From the NCBI GenBank assembly GCA_028023455.1, contig JAQFVV010006222.1:420001-484000 (forward strand): 64,000 nt of DNA, read 5' to 3'. The notes under the pieces were generated by a model. That model had not been told where the DNA came from. It made no database searches and saw only the letters and a list, made by a program, of their open reading frames with translations. Below are positions 1 through 11,457 of the stretch, piece after piece. The DNA is from Epiperipatus broadwayi (Eukaryota; Onychophora; Udeonychophora; Euonychophora; Peripatidae). The translations under genes were made by a program, and so were the position numbers. Each line of letters starts with the position of its first letter. Positions within the stretch are counted from its first letter, which is position 1.

Positions 1-2713
1 GAATGTTGACAATTTTGGAAGGCAAATAAATTGAAAATATAATTAGCTAAAAGTCTTAATATAATAAAAATTATTATATTGAAATAATTTAAACGCTGGT
101 TGTTTTAAAATGAAGAAGATTATTCTTACCTGGATGTTTTTGTTAAGAAATGCGCAAGAAATATGTGGACGTCCCAGTCAATTTAAAATAATTAAATGAT
201 AATTTTTCATAAACTATAGACTAATTTAAAATAATAACTTTTAAATAATATTCTTTAAAGAACTGCATCCGGATCAGATAAACTATTTTAATTTTATTAT
301 ATTTTTATAAAAGAACTGATTAACTTTTATTTTGGTTTTAAAAGAACGTTTTCGTTTTTCATAAACTTTTAAAAAAACACGTGATGGACCGGAAACAGGA
401 AATGGTGTGCTAGTGAATATGTGCCTAGGATTAAAAAACTTTATGGTGAAAAGGAAACATCGCTGGAGTTATGTAATATGAATTTTGTTTTATTTATCTA
501 ATATAAAAGTTAAATATTATTAATCTATTAAAAATAAGATAGGTACATTTCTTAAAATAATAACTAAAGTAATATAATAATTAATTGCATAAGTTTATTT
601 TATAATTAATATAACACGAAATATATTAAAGAATGATCGTGAGTGTAAATGTGAATTATTTTATGAAGCTGTAATTCCGAAGAATATTGGAAGATGGACT
701 GTACATTAAATCATTATTGATGGTAAAAAATTGTATAATAATAATAATTTTAATGTATTTAATATGTTTTCTTTAGATCAACCGAATGATATGTTATTGT
801 TGAATGAATGTATGAATATTTTAAAAATACACACACATTATATTGGCAGTGACAGTTTTATTTAATTATGCATAATTTGAATTTATGATATAAATACGAT
901 ACAACATTACATAAGAAGATTAGAAATAATTATATGATTCTTTCGTAAATAAATTTTAATATTTTGTTTATGTTATAGTATTAGAATTATATTTGTTATT
1001 CATATGTAATTATTTTATTGCAAGATAGGAAGAGATCTCAAAGTCTATATTTTATTTTTATTTTATTGGATAAATTAAGTTAAGTTTTATGTAGAAGTTT
1101 ATATTTGAATTGAAGATTTACTGAATATAGATGAGTAGTATAAATAGTTTGGATAATTAGTTTTTTTTTATTTAAAATAGTGATTATTTTCCGGAAAGTT
1201 TAACTAAGTTTTGGAGGATGTTTTTGTAGATAGAAAGTTATTAAGAGGAGTAGAATAAAATAAAGTAAAGTAATAATTTTACATAGAAAAGAATCATAGA
1301 ATTTATCTAATGTAATACTTTATGAATTTGAAATTGATTAATAATTTTAATATTATTATTTAAAGTAATATATGTAAGCATATTTGATAAAACATGTAGA
1401 TGAATTGTATTAACTGAAATATAAAATTATAATCAGTTATTTGTTATTACATTATAAGGATACATTAGTTTTATATTATGCTATTAGAGTAATGCTAATA
1501 GTAGAGTGAAACATACTAGTAATGATGAAATAAGTAAAATAATGTTTAAGTGATTAGCAATTTAATTAGTAAAGTTTAATTGTTTACATATGCTACATAA
1601 ATATTATTTAATAAATTTTTCTGTGTAATAGTTGAAGTTACTGATATTTATTTAAAGTCTAAGTTTTGAAAAATACTTCAATGTTATTAGTAACATTTTA
1701 AAGAATGTATAATTACTTATTAGGAGTATGAATTAATAAAGTGTAAAATATTGTATTATTATTTTCTTATTTTATTTTCTTTGTTTTATAATTTGAATTG
1801 TAAATATTGTAAATAAATTCTTAGTTGAAGTTAATGTAAATAAATTGTTTAATTTGTTTTAAAGTGGTCGAGTTCATTATTTTACACACATTTGAACAAT
1901 AATTTGAAGAAACATAATATTTGAAATGTGAATTATTAATATTATTTTAGAAATAAATAAATATATTCCTGATTATCATTTTATGAGAATTGATTGAATT
2001 ATTAACATATTAATGGTCATAGAGTAATTATAATGCATAATATAAGAGTACAATATTATTTATTGCAGATTATTGAATTATAAGATTTTGATCTATTCCA
2101 AAATTAAGATGCTATATGAAAATAAAAGATATAATATGATTATTTATTTAATGATTGATGATATATCAGAAATAGATAAGATTAGGTTATACTCTAAGAT
2201 TAGTATTATAATTATTAAAATAAGTTAGGTGTATTTAGGTTTGATATAAAATCATATCATACTTATTTACATGAGTTATCATTACTTAAGATAATTAGAA
2301 GAACCTGAGATTATTTAATTATATTTTAAAATTAAAAGTTAAGATTTATTTATTTTATTATTATTAAAGATAATTTATTTTATTTAAAAGCATAAGAATG
2401 TGTAGAGGTAGTAGTAAGTTAATAAGGAGGTAAAGTATTCTTATGATTGAGAAATGTCTTGGGAGATATTGACTCAATGTAAATCTACTTATTGCTTTGT
2501 AACTTTACTTACATCTCATGATTTTATTAAATACTTATTTAATGAGCACATAATATAATATATATTGATTTTGATAATTGATAATAAATTTAATTAGAAT
2601 ATGATATTATAAAAGTAAATTAAAGATAGATATGCAAATTTTAGTTAAGCATTATAATTTAATTGAGCTAGTCGTATTTCAAACTATATTATACATCGAG
2701 AAGTAAGGGTACA
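1..2713 (+). repeat. Left arm of a long dispersed inverted repeat (cut by window edge)
   Basis: Read on the minus strand, this stretch matches 50325-53157 in the same order along its whole length. Anchor points include the terminus (AGGGTACA here, TGTACCCT there), the block around 2440-2500 against 50550-50620, the block around 350-430 against 52725-52800, and AACGCTGGT at 93-101 against ACCAGCGTT near 53062. Identity looks like roughly three quarters by eye, so the copies are old. The plus strand is very poor in C: 1081-1140 has 12 G and 1 C, and 1501-1560 has 12 G and 3 C. No protein-coding stretch is visible. The arm ends exactly where a short (AT)n tract begins (2714-2726). Homology still holds at base 1, so the unit continues outside the window. 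It could be the 3' part of a retroelement with an (AT)n tail, or a non-coding DNA element; the class is unknown. Confidence 0.8.
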
Positions 2714-2745
2714 ATATATATATATAAACATTATTGAAGGATTAC

Positions 2746-3975
2746 ATGGACACTTTGGAAAGATTTGAAATGGCTGTTGAAATTGAATTACAAGGTATTC
2801 TTTATCAAAGCAATGGAGACTTGCTGCAAATTGTTTTCAAAACAACAGATAAGCTGGACATTAACTGTTATTTTAATAATGATGTAGATCAAGTATTTCA
2901 CACAAAAACTAAATTGAATAAACCTGAACTTGTTGTTGTTTGTTTTACATCTCAGAACATGGCTACATCATTTTCATATAATAAGAAATCTATTGTAAAT
3001 GTATCTGATATTTTATCCTTAAAACATAAACCATTATATTTATGTTAATGAATAAATTTCTTTGACCAATCGGTGAATTTTTTTGAAAGGCAAAACAAAA
3101 GTTCATGATCAACATCAAAGTGTAACAATTATTTGAAATAGATAGGTCTATGTCAAAAATAGTACTAATTCTTTCAACCTCCTAGTTAAAAATGAAGGGA
3201 GTTATCATCTTTTTAATCTTTAGTAGCTAATATCCAGATCTAATCGGATTCCTCATTATGAAAATTTCAAAGTATATAAACTTATTTTGCTGAATTAAAT
3301 ATATATCTAAATAATTTCCCATTAGGGTTTGTGATATTATTTTTCTGTCTGAATCACGGATTTCTAATGAGAAACAATGTTTATTTAGTTTGAGTGGTAA
3401 AAAGAATGTTCTTGCTTCACATTTGTATTTCTGTTCTGGAGGTGTAATGATTTACATAAAAAAACTCATTTAAATTTTATTTACAATGCTCTAATACTCA
3501 CTTCTGCTGGCATTTTCTTTCATTAATTTCAATATAAAGAATATGTATTAATTCTATTATATCTTTTATTTGTGAACTTGGCAATTTATCAGCTAATTAA
3601 TACTCATCTTCTGCTGACGAGAGTATTGATTTATTAAATAGGGAACATAATTATACCTGTAGATATTTGGACTTATTATATGGTTACAGTTTTAGTGAAA
3701 TAAATGCATCACTTACATTTATAACACCAACTTGTAAATTTCTTGATTATATTTTTATTACATTTGATCAGTGTTTTAATTATGAATCTAACATTTCTGT
3801 ATTAACCATTATAGATTATTTTACAGTTCTCTTGAAATTGTCTATTATTTGTAATAATCCAATTGCCTACAGATATGTTAATAAATTATCACATGTTAAA
3901 TTAATTTATTTATTATCCATTCAAAACTGGGAATGTATTATTGATATGTATGATGTAGACAAAGTCTTCCTATAA
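2746..3975 (+). pseudogene. Unrecognised coding-like region, broken by stops and frameshifts
   Basis: The stretch 2746-3048 is open for 100 codons from ATG, has codon-like composition and begins MDTLERFEMAVEIELQG. Two further open stretches follow on the same strand: about 3325-3480 (contains SESRISNEKQCLFSLSG) and about 3610-3975 (contains ESIDLLNREHNYTCRYLDLL and ends YDVDKVFL). Between them the frame is broken repeatedly, without clear GT-AG intron borders. I do not recognise the family. It could be a retrocopied pseudogene of a cellular gene, the decayed ORF of a mobile element, or less likely exons of a diverged gene. It starts 20 bases after the (AT)n tract closing the long inverted repeat, and a (TAG)n microsatellite follows about 160 bases after its end. 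Confidence that it descends from coding sequence is moderate; function is unknown. Confidence 0.4.
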
Positions 3976-4133
3976 TTTCAGAATATTTAGATTTCTTTAA
4001 TTGATAAAGCAATTTATTGTATTAAATTGAATAACATAAGTAGAAAACATTATCTATGGATTTCAGATCAATTGATTAAAACATTTTAATTTGAGTAACA
4101 ATTTAAATTTTCTGCTAATTTGATTATTTTGAA

Positions 4134-4248
4134 GCAGTAGTAGTAGTAGTAGAAGGAGTACTAGTAGTAGTAGTAGTAGTAGTAGTAGCAGTAGTAGTAG
4201 TAGTAGTAGTAGCAGTAGTAGTAGTAGTAGTAGTAGTAGCAGTAGTAA

Positions 4249-4298
<50 letters not shown>

Positions 4299-4312
4299 AT
4301 AGTAGTAATAGT
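4134..4312 (+). repeat. (TAG)n trinucleotide microsatellite
   Basis: About 180 bases of TAG repeats, interrupted by occasional CAG, AAG and TAA units. The first 30 bases are less regular than the rest. Interruptions cluster in a CAGTAG register, suggesting local expansion of an imperfect unit. There is no spacer structure, so it is not a CRISPR-like array. The 800 bases after it (to about 5160) show no other recognisable feature. Confidence 0.95.
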
Positions 4313-5171
4313 AAGAATTTTTATAAAATAAAATAATCAAATAGTTTTATTGCTTGAAAGTTCATAAGAAGTTTGAATGTCAGAAATGATAGATCTAGTG
4401 TAATCTATGGACTTAGTGCATCAGAGTCTACCACTCTACTATTAAACTAAACTATCTAGAGTAATAACAAGAGTAATAGTAATAATGAAAGCTGAAGACA
4501 ATAATAGTCGGTATGAAAGCAATAAAACATCAGTTATTTCATATTCAGACACAAGAATAGAACTGTCTTTGTGTTTGCATATCTGTTGACATTCTGAGAG
4601 AATAGCCACAGAGTATGTGCAGTGAATAAACAAATAATAGCTGTAAAATGGAAATAATAATAATGTTTATGACAAAGCTAAGAATGTGACTCAAATGTTC
4701 ATCATTAAATAATATAAAAAGGAAGCAGGTAATGTATTAAACAAGACAGAAAGAAATTAAATGAATATCACAATTTAAATCATTTAGTCATACCTAAAGA
4801 TTACAAAATAGGAAGCTATCAACTTATAAAACCATAAGAAAATAATAGAGGCACTGGAGGATTTTATGCATAAATTGTTGAAATTTTAAATTGAAAAATA
4901 TGATAATGGGAGTAAGAATTTTTAAAAAAAATTAATGACATTAGTAAACAATGATAACAATATATAAATTATAGATATAGATCTTCTAGATTTATATAAA
5001 TCTAAAGAAAGAAAATCATAAACAAACAAAAAATTAAAAAGTATGTCGATCAGTTTACTATTTCAAATTTCAAAACAATTTACAAAAATATTACGGAAAA
5101 AATTTGAAACAACATCAACAACAAAAAAAATGTAAAAATTAAAACATAAAACTCAGAGAATTATTGCCCTG

Positions 5172-5255
5172 CCTGCTTTGGTATAGTGGTAGAGTTACAA
5201 GCACAGCTCGAGATTATGAATCATGGTTCTGCTTTATTTGTTCTGATGCTTACAT
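5172..5255 (+). repeat. Possible degenerate tRNA-like SINE fragment
   Basis: The string TATAGTGGTAGAG resembles the D-arm (A box) region of a tRNA, and TGGTTCTGCTTT about 40 bases later is a weak B-box candidate. GC is higher than in the flanks. A similar GTAGTGTAGTGGTAATG occurs near 55828. No target duplication or tail was found, so this is only a suggestion. It is not a foldable tRNA gene. Confidence 0.3.
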
Positions 5256-6199
5256 TTCTTATAAACCCCGAAGCAATAAATCATTTAATTATATATAAAG
5301 AAAAACTTACTTCAGTTAGTTTGTTTGCTTTTTTTTTTTTTTAATATATAAGATAATTAGGGTTTAAAAAAATAATTAAATGAAAAAAACTTTTTATAAA
5401 ATTTCATTTAAATCATACCATTATTATTAAATAATTCAATTCATTTATCATCCAGCAATAAACTAATTACAGAACTGCACTATAATTAATAAACAAAAAT
5501 ACAAATAAGAAAGATGTAAGAATTATTATAAAAGAAATTAATTTCAATTTTATTTTAAATTTATTATTTTTAATTTTAAAGTAAATAAGTAAGTATATAC
5601 ATATATTAAATTGTAATAATAAATTTTTAAAAATCTAATTCAAATATGATTTCATTAAAACAATCTTGTCTATATGTATTAGTCAAATAAAATTTAAAAA
5701 AATTAAGATGTCATAGTAACAAACTTTACTGTAAAATAGATTAGAAGTGTGTGTTTTATATAATAGTTATTAACAGTAATATTTGAAATTTTAGCTTTTA
5801 AGATTACTGAGTGAGAAGTTTATATAAAATTATAGAATTTTTGATTTTACTATAATAGATGGAACTAGATTGTATTTATTTAACTTAATATATTTAGAAA
5901 ATTTCTAGTAGACTAATCGTATTCTGAGAAAGCTTGGATTCCAAATAATAGATCCATATTATAAAATAGGCAGAACCAAAAAAAAGAAATAATTGATGCT
6001 TTATAAAATTATTAAATTACCTAACATACCAAAAATTGTAAAAAGTTTTATTTACAATTACTTCAATGGATTAACAAGAACTATTGTTGTTAGCTAACAA
6101 AATGCCAAGAACTTTATGGATGTCCAGTGAATTCATTTGATAGTCCTAAATATAGTAAGAAAAAATTAAAAATTCTGGCTTTTTGGAATAAAAATGTAT

Positions 6200-6690
6200 T
6201 GATCATTATTTTTACACTATTCCACAAAATTGTTAACATGTTTTTGCAAAAAAATTGTAAACATTGTTTGAATTAATGCAACTAAACTTTTTACTATTAT
6301 CTAACTAATACAATAGATGTAAAAATCCCAACTTTTCTCCTAAATTATTCATGTAAATATTGAATAATAATGATGTTAAGATATCATCTTGAAATATTCA
6401 TAGATTATAAAAGTATGAATTATAAGACATATTAAATTTTACATAAGCCATCCTCTACTTCATAAAAGATTCAACCCATTTAATCAAATCCAAGAAGAAA
6501 CGCAATTCATTAATTTTGAAAAGCAATATAATATGGTCTACTTTGTGGAATGCTTTCATTAGATCAAAATAAACAACAAAGGAACAACACTGAATCTTAA
6601 GAAGATAAGCTATATGATCAAATATTGTGAAAAGTTACATTCAGTTGATTTTACAATTATTAATTCCTTTATTTTGTTGTAATACCTTAT
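6200..6690 (-). mobile_element. Decayed LINE reverse transcriptase, jockey/CR1-like
   Basis: Minus-strand translation gives FDLMKAFHKVDHIILLFKI near 6575-6520, matching the reverse transcriptase motif F(I/V)D-x-SKAFD-x-VDH of non-LTR retrotransposons. About 150 bases downstream, in another frame, it gives DDILTSLLFNIYMNNLGEK near 6400-6335, matching the PQGSILSPLLFNIYIND block. Frameshifts and stops separate the blocks, and no YADD catalytic box could be placed. It is a dead fragment. The two conserved blocks in correct order and spacing make the assignment firm, but the clade within jockey/CR1/L2 is uncertain. Confidence 0.75.
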
Positions 6691-6889
6691 ATAAATCAAC
6701 TTAGTCATCTTACTTTCAATACTTTTAAGCAAAAAAATATTTTTATTGTATATATGTACACATGATCTTATGTTTTGACTGTCCTGCATCTTCTATTTAG
6801 TTTTTATTATATTTAATTTAATCCAAGTTTTATTAGGTTTTGTTTTATTTTGTATGGCTTTTCTTTATTTTATTTTTTTTGTTAAGTTC

Positions 6890-7020
6890 ATTGTTTACAT
6901 TTTTCATGGTATTATTTATATAATTATTTATTTATTTTATATGTAATTATATCATAGCTTTGAAAAAGACTGTGTGACAGTTGAAACATAAGATTGTGTT
7001 TACATATATACAATAAAAAA
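6890..7020 (+). mobile_element. Candidate PLE-type 3' end with hammerhead-like stem
   Basis: At 6961-6986 a small stem-loop (ACTG, loop TGTGA, CAGT) is preceded by GAAAAAG and followed by TGAAACA. This resembles a decayed hammerhead ribozyme core (CTGANGA, stem II, GAAA). Penelope-like elements are known to carry such motifs near their ends. The first core box has several mismatches, so it would not cleave. An alternative is the 3' end of an unrelated LINE, with AATAAAAAA at 7011 acting as tail. Confidence 0.3.
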
Positions 7021-7167
7021 AATTCTTTGCTAAAAAGTGTTCAAAGTAAGATGAATAAATTGGATTAAGTTAATTTGTTAAAAAAAAATGTTGCACTGAT
7101 GTTAACATTTACTTATATTATTAATGATTTTTTTTATAAATACATTTTTTAAATATACATAAAAAAA

Positions 7168-7260
7168 AATTTTTTTCTCATGTATCATAGCATCAGCTGG
7201 GAAGCGAATCCGCTAACCCGGGACAACTGCTTGTAAATCAGCTGTCGCTGACCTATTTGG
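7168..7260 (-). repeat. tRNA-derived SINE, subfamily with AGCATAGCTG-type body, old copy
   Basis: On the minus strand the element has a B-box-like GGATTCGCTTCCCAGC, the family signature GATGCTATGA(T/C)ACATG, and an A-rich tail (8-9 A on the minus strand). Compared with the copies at 33.2 and 36.9 kb it shares the CCCGGGTT stretch before the B box. No clear target duplication remains. Confidence 0.65.
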
Positions 7261-8443
7261 TACAACTTTGGCAAGTTTGAGAGTTGAGAGATACACAGTT
7301 TTTACTGGAACAATTAAAAATGTAAACACAAAGGAGTAACAATATATTCTGCACATCCTTTATAAATAAAAGAAGGAATATTGTCATAGCTCAAACTTGA
7401 ATGCGATTTAAATTCTTTGATAAGATATAATGCCATTATTGTAGAAAGAATCAAATAGAAATATTCAGAAGACAATTTAGATTTTTCAGATAATTCACAA
7501 AATTCAATTGAAAACTAATCAGACATAAAGAAGAGCTATATTCAATTGACATTTTCTTTCAGTAATATCAGAATCTTTAACAAATGAGCAAAATTCTCTA
7601 GGATTAGGTTAACAAGGTGAATCTAATATTTTTATACATATGTTTAATGATTAATATTGTGAATAGCTTTAGCTAATCTTCTATAATTAATAAAGTTATT
7701 ATAAAAGTTTTAAAAAATAATAGTAATAACAATAGAAATAATAACAGCAATAAAATTGTTCTATTGCTTAGACATTCCTATGATATTAAAATTCCAGAAA
7801 TAATGGAACTGGCCACAAGAGTTCCTGAATCAGTCACTCTACTAGTGGAGCAAAGCACATGGGGCATTTAAGATATTAAAGTTTGTTAAATTATAATCCA
7901 AGTCTAAATATTAAAATGTTAAAATGAACTATTGTGACAAAAATGTTAAATTAAAAGTCAACAATTACCAAAAAGTTTGTATTATCACTTGAATTATTCT
8001 AGAGCCCAGATATCTCATTCTTTGGGTAGAAAACTGAAAATATATTCATGAAGGGAACATTTTTCACAAGAGCATGACAAAATAGAAGTAATTATAAAAA
8101 TAAATACAAAATTGAAACCATTATAATAAAATAAATAAATAATGCATTATAGAAAAGTGATTGATATTAATATCACACAATGATTATTAGTGAAGTAAAA
8201 TTCATAACAGATTTTAATATAAGATAATAGATGCAATAAATAGACCTAAAAATTTTATTTGCATACTTGTATTCATTAGTAATGTATTTAATGAAATGAA
8301 AAGAAAAAGATAAAAACTGAGCCAGATAGTAAGTGAATTGTTCAAATAACACACTTGAATTCTTAACTATTATCAATTAATATATATGTGCTCTGCACAC
8401 AGATAATGAAGCTATTAATAAATTGTCATGAAATTATTAAAAT

Positions 8444-8500
8444 TTTACCGCTAAGTGCTTTCGGGACAGTCTACAGTCCCATATTCATGGCGAGTTATTC
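8444..8500 (-). ncRNA. PLE-like 3' end with degenerate hammerhead-like fold
   Basis: On the minus strand a stem GGGAC/GTCCC closes a short loop and is followed immediately by CGAAAGCACTTAGC. The plus-strand site at 10400-10425 carries CGAAAGCGCTTAGC after its own short stem. A stem followed by GAAA is the right half of a hammerhead core; the left half (CTGANGA) is represented only by a poor match, ATGAATA. Read as the relic of a Penelope-like element terminus. No adjacent endonuclease or reverse transcriptase coding was seen. Confidence 0.35.
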
Positions 8501-9321
8501 TGTTAATAACTGTAAAATTATCAATATATTTTAAAATATTTTTTTTTAAAAAATCAATATTACTTGACCATCAATTAAAATTTAAAAGAAAAACTTGTGA
8601 AAAAGGTGATTTTTTTTTTTAAGATTATCAAAAAATAAGTATCAAATCATAGATCATAAATATTCAGGCAAATAAAGTAAAAATTGCATCACTTATCTAG
8701 TAATACAATATATTAAAGTAACAGTCTCCTAGGCAGTCTTTTCTTCATATTTTTCTATGAAACCATATAGATTACAAATGGAAGATTGCAACTTGCTACC
8801 ATCTTTAAAATTATATTAGTTGCTATTCTCTTCATTCCATTATCCAACAGTTCTTTTTATTTTTTGACTAGTTGTAGATTCACCATAAACTTATACATCC
8901 AAGATATGTCATAAGTTGACTGAATAATGAAGCAAACCACTTCCATTGCTAATTCCAATATCTTAACATAATACATATTTACAACTAATACTAAATAAAT
9001 AATTTCTTTCAAATTTTGAATTTTATGAGATGTATAAATTAAAAATTTTTGATTATTATCATTTACAAACTGAACATAACTTCTTATTGTACAATAGAAT
9101 GGACACCTGCCTAACAAGATTTAAACTTTTGCACAGTCATAAAAAATCAATAGTTCATTTTTTAAAAAAATCTTTACTAATCTGTATACATGTAGGGCAC
9201 ATAATATCTTTTTAAAGTTTTGCATAGTCAAAAACTGATAGTGCATGTAAAATGGGGACTTTATTTCATCACCTTTGGACTTTTTTTCAATCCACTAACA
9301 TAAGATTTCATAGAGTTTACC
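8500..9321. other. No recognisable gene
   Basis: Low-complexity AT-rich sequence. Short open stretches on both strands overlap one another and lack any motif, so they are treated as chance. Confidence 0.6.
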
Positions 9322-9337
9322 CAAAGGCAACCTAATT

Positions 9338-9455
9338 TTGTTTTTCTTTTTTTTTCATATGTCATAGCATCGGCCGGGACGCGAACCCACAACTGTCTGC
9401 ACCCAACTACTTGCTTGCATAGCGGCTGTGATACCTCTCGGCTAACAATGCAAGA
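9338..9455 (-). repeat. tRNA-derived SINE, young copy with 16-bp target duplication
   Basis: The element is bracketed by a perfect direct repeat CAAAGGCAACCTAATT at 9322-9337 and 9456-9471. On the minus strand it starts near the A box TAGCCGAGAGG, has the B box GGGTTCGCGTCCC, then GATGCTATGACATATG and an A/G-interrupted A-rich tail. This order is typical of a SINE transcribed by RNA polymerase III and mobilised by LINE machinery. The body contains CAAGCAAGTAGTTGGGTGCA, shared with the copies at 26.8 and 34.5 kb. It does not fold as a functional tRNA, and the perfect duplication implies recent insertion. Confidence 0.93.
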
Positions 9456-10384
9456 CAAAGGCAACCTAATTAATCATCAAATAAGTTTCTAAATAAGTAT
9501 CTTACCATTTTTCATCAAAGAGTAAAGAGATCAAAGTAATATGAGTTGTTAACTAAGCATCAATGAAATGATTGTAAAATATATGATCCAATCGTTCTAA
9601 TCAATGATTGATATATCAAATTTATAAAAGTGCTAAGTCTAGAATCACATTTATTTTTAACATTATATATTTTTTCTATACATAATAAGATATCTGTATA
9701 AGTTTATTTTAGGAAATCATCTTGTAATTTATCTTGAAGTTTTGTATTAAAAAAATAGTGTAACAAACTGTATCCTATTCCTAAATATCCTTATAGACAA
9801 ACAAATCTAGTTTCAACATTGACTTTAACTAATATTGATCATTTGTCTTATTGTAAATTTACATAAAAATATGATAGTGGCCTTTATTAAACATATTGTG
9901 CAAAATTATTGATTTAGTATGTTTTAATTTTTTTATCTCCAATAATATTTATCTATCTTACTAAACTATTATTTAAAAAAATGTTTTCCCCAAGAAATTA
10001 AATATATTATCAACGATCAGAGTAACTGAGGACTTCGATGGCCAATTCAAAATTTATAGATTGTACCCTATCTAAAGAAAGTAAAAACTGGGAGTACTTA
10101 ATTCTTCTGCATTATCACATTGCTTTTACAAATAACTAATTGTACAATTACACAAAATAAATACATTCTATCAATTCACATTTCAATCTGTGACATTGGT
10201 AGAATGATGAACTTGAGAGTTGGGGATAGTCAGATCAAATATCAACCAATCACTTCTGATCCTCAAACATTCCCTAGCTCCTGAGAAACTAAACATTCAA
10301 TTATAATATAAAATAGTAATAACACACTTATAAAGTTTGCATATTATACACATAGAATCATTCCAATGAATGAGTCATAACAAG

Positions 10385-10465
10385 TTGTGATTATTAGAAA
10401 TACATTTTCTCGAAAGCGCTTAGCCATTTTAATTGCTATTAATTTATACAGCTTTACGTTATAAG
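10385..10465 (+). ncRNA. PLE-like 3' end with degenerate hammerhead-like fold
   Basis: A stem AGAAA/TTTCT (10396-10410) is followed by CGAAAGCGCTTAGC and then an AT-rich stretch similar to that after the minus-strand site at 8444-8500. The shared 14-base box, differing at one base, and its placement after a stem in both sites argue for one element family in two orientations. The first hammerhead box is unrecognisable, so activity is not expected. Confidence 0.35.
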
Positions 10466-11457
10466 TGCGTTAGCACTATTTAATGTTATAATTTGGGCAA
10501 GCATAAAGCATAAATCTATAATTTGTTACTTAAACATTCAATTGTTTAATTCATTTAAAAATATATTCCGAACAAAATATTATAGGAATTTACTACTTTA
10601 ATGATAATATCCACAGTAATAATAATAAAGTCTTTTTATTACAATATTTTAGAGCAATTTTACATAAACATGCAACATAAAAAGATATTGTCAATCAAAC
10701 ATATTAATAACAAATTAATTCAGACATTTGGTTTGTACTGCTATTTATAATTCATAGGTTCCTCATGTTCATATACTAATTACTTTAGAATGGATAATAA
10801 AGTGGACTATAGTTGTTAATTCCTGTAGAAAAACACGCACTGCTATTTATAAATATGATTGATTATTTTTATGACAATAGTACTTAACAAAAAAAAAAAA
10901 AAAAGCACCTACTTAATACTTAAAACATTAAGTGTTTACTTAAATATCATATTCATTTATTTAACTATAGCGATTACATAAAAATGTAACATAATTCTGT
11001 TTAAAATATAAGTATCTTTCATTATTTTAAGTATTTTGAGAACATTCAAAATAAAATGCATTGAAATATATTTAATTTTAACTATTATTATTTGAGTGAA
11101 TGGATGTGTATATATAAAACAAAATGTATATATTTTTCCTCCCAGTATAAGTTTAAAGTTATAAAGATGAATGATAACAGTAAATTATTCATTATAATTA
11201 ATTAATAATGAAATACTACATAAAAGATAAATGCATTTAAATATTAAAAAAATTGCTAATAAAAATTCTACAGAAACATTAAAATTAAAATGAACACCTG
11301 TAAAAAAAAAAAAAGATTGATAAAATATTTTGCTAAGACATAATGCTAGATGAATCAGAAACATGAACATATATATATATAAGCATTTGAAGATTAAAAA
11401 AAAGCTGAAAAAAATAAGTACAGTAACAAATAAATATGTAAATAAAAAAAATAGTAC

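Noticed and set aside
3607-3625. CTGACGA as a hammerhead first core box
   Set aside because: There is no stem II and no GAAA within range; the bases are part of the coding-like region.
4134-4312. Regular short repeats considered as a CRISPR-like array
   Set aside because: It is a trinucleotide microsatellite without spacers, in a eukaryotic context.
9338-9455. A and B boxes considered as a functional tRNA gene
   Set aside because: No cloverleaf can be drawn, and the target duplication, tail and multiple copies show it is a SINE.
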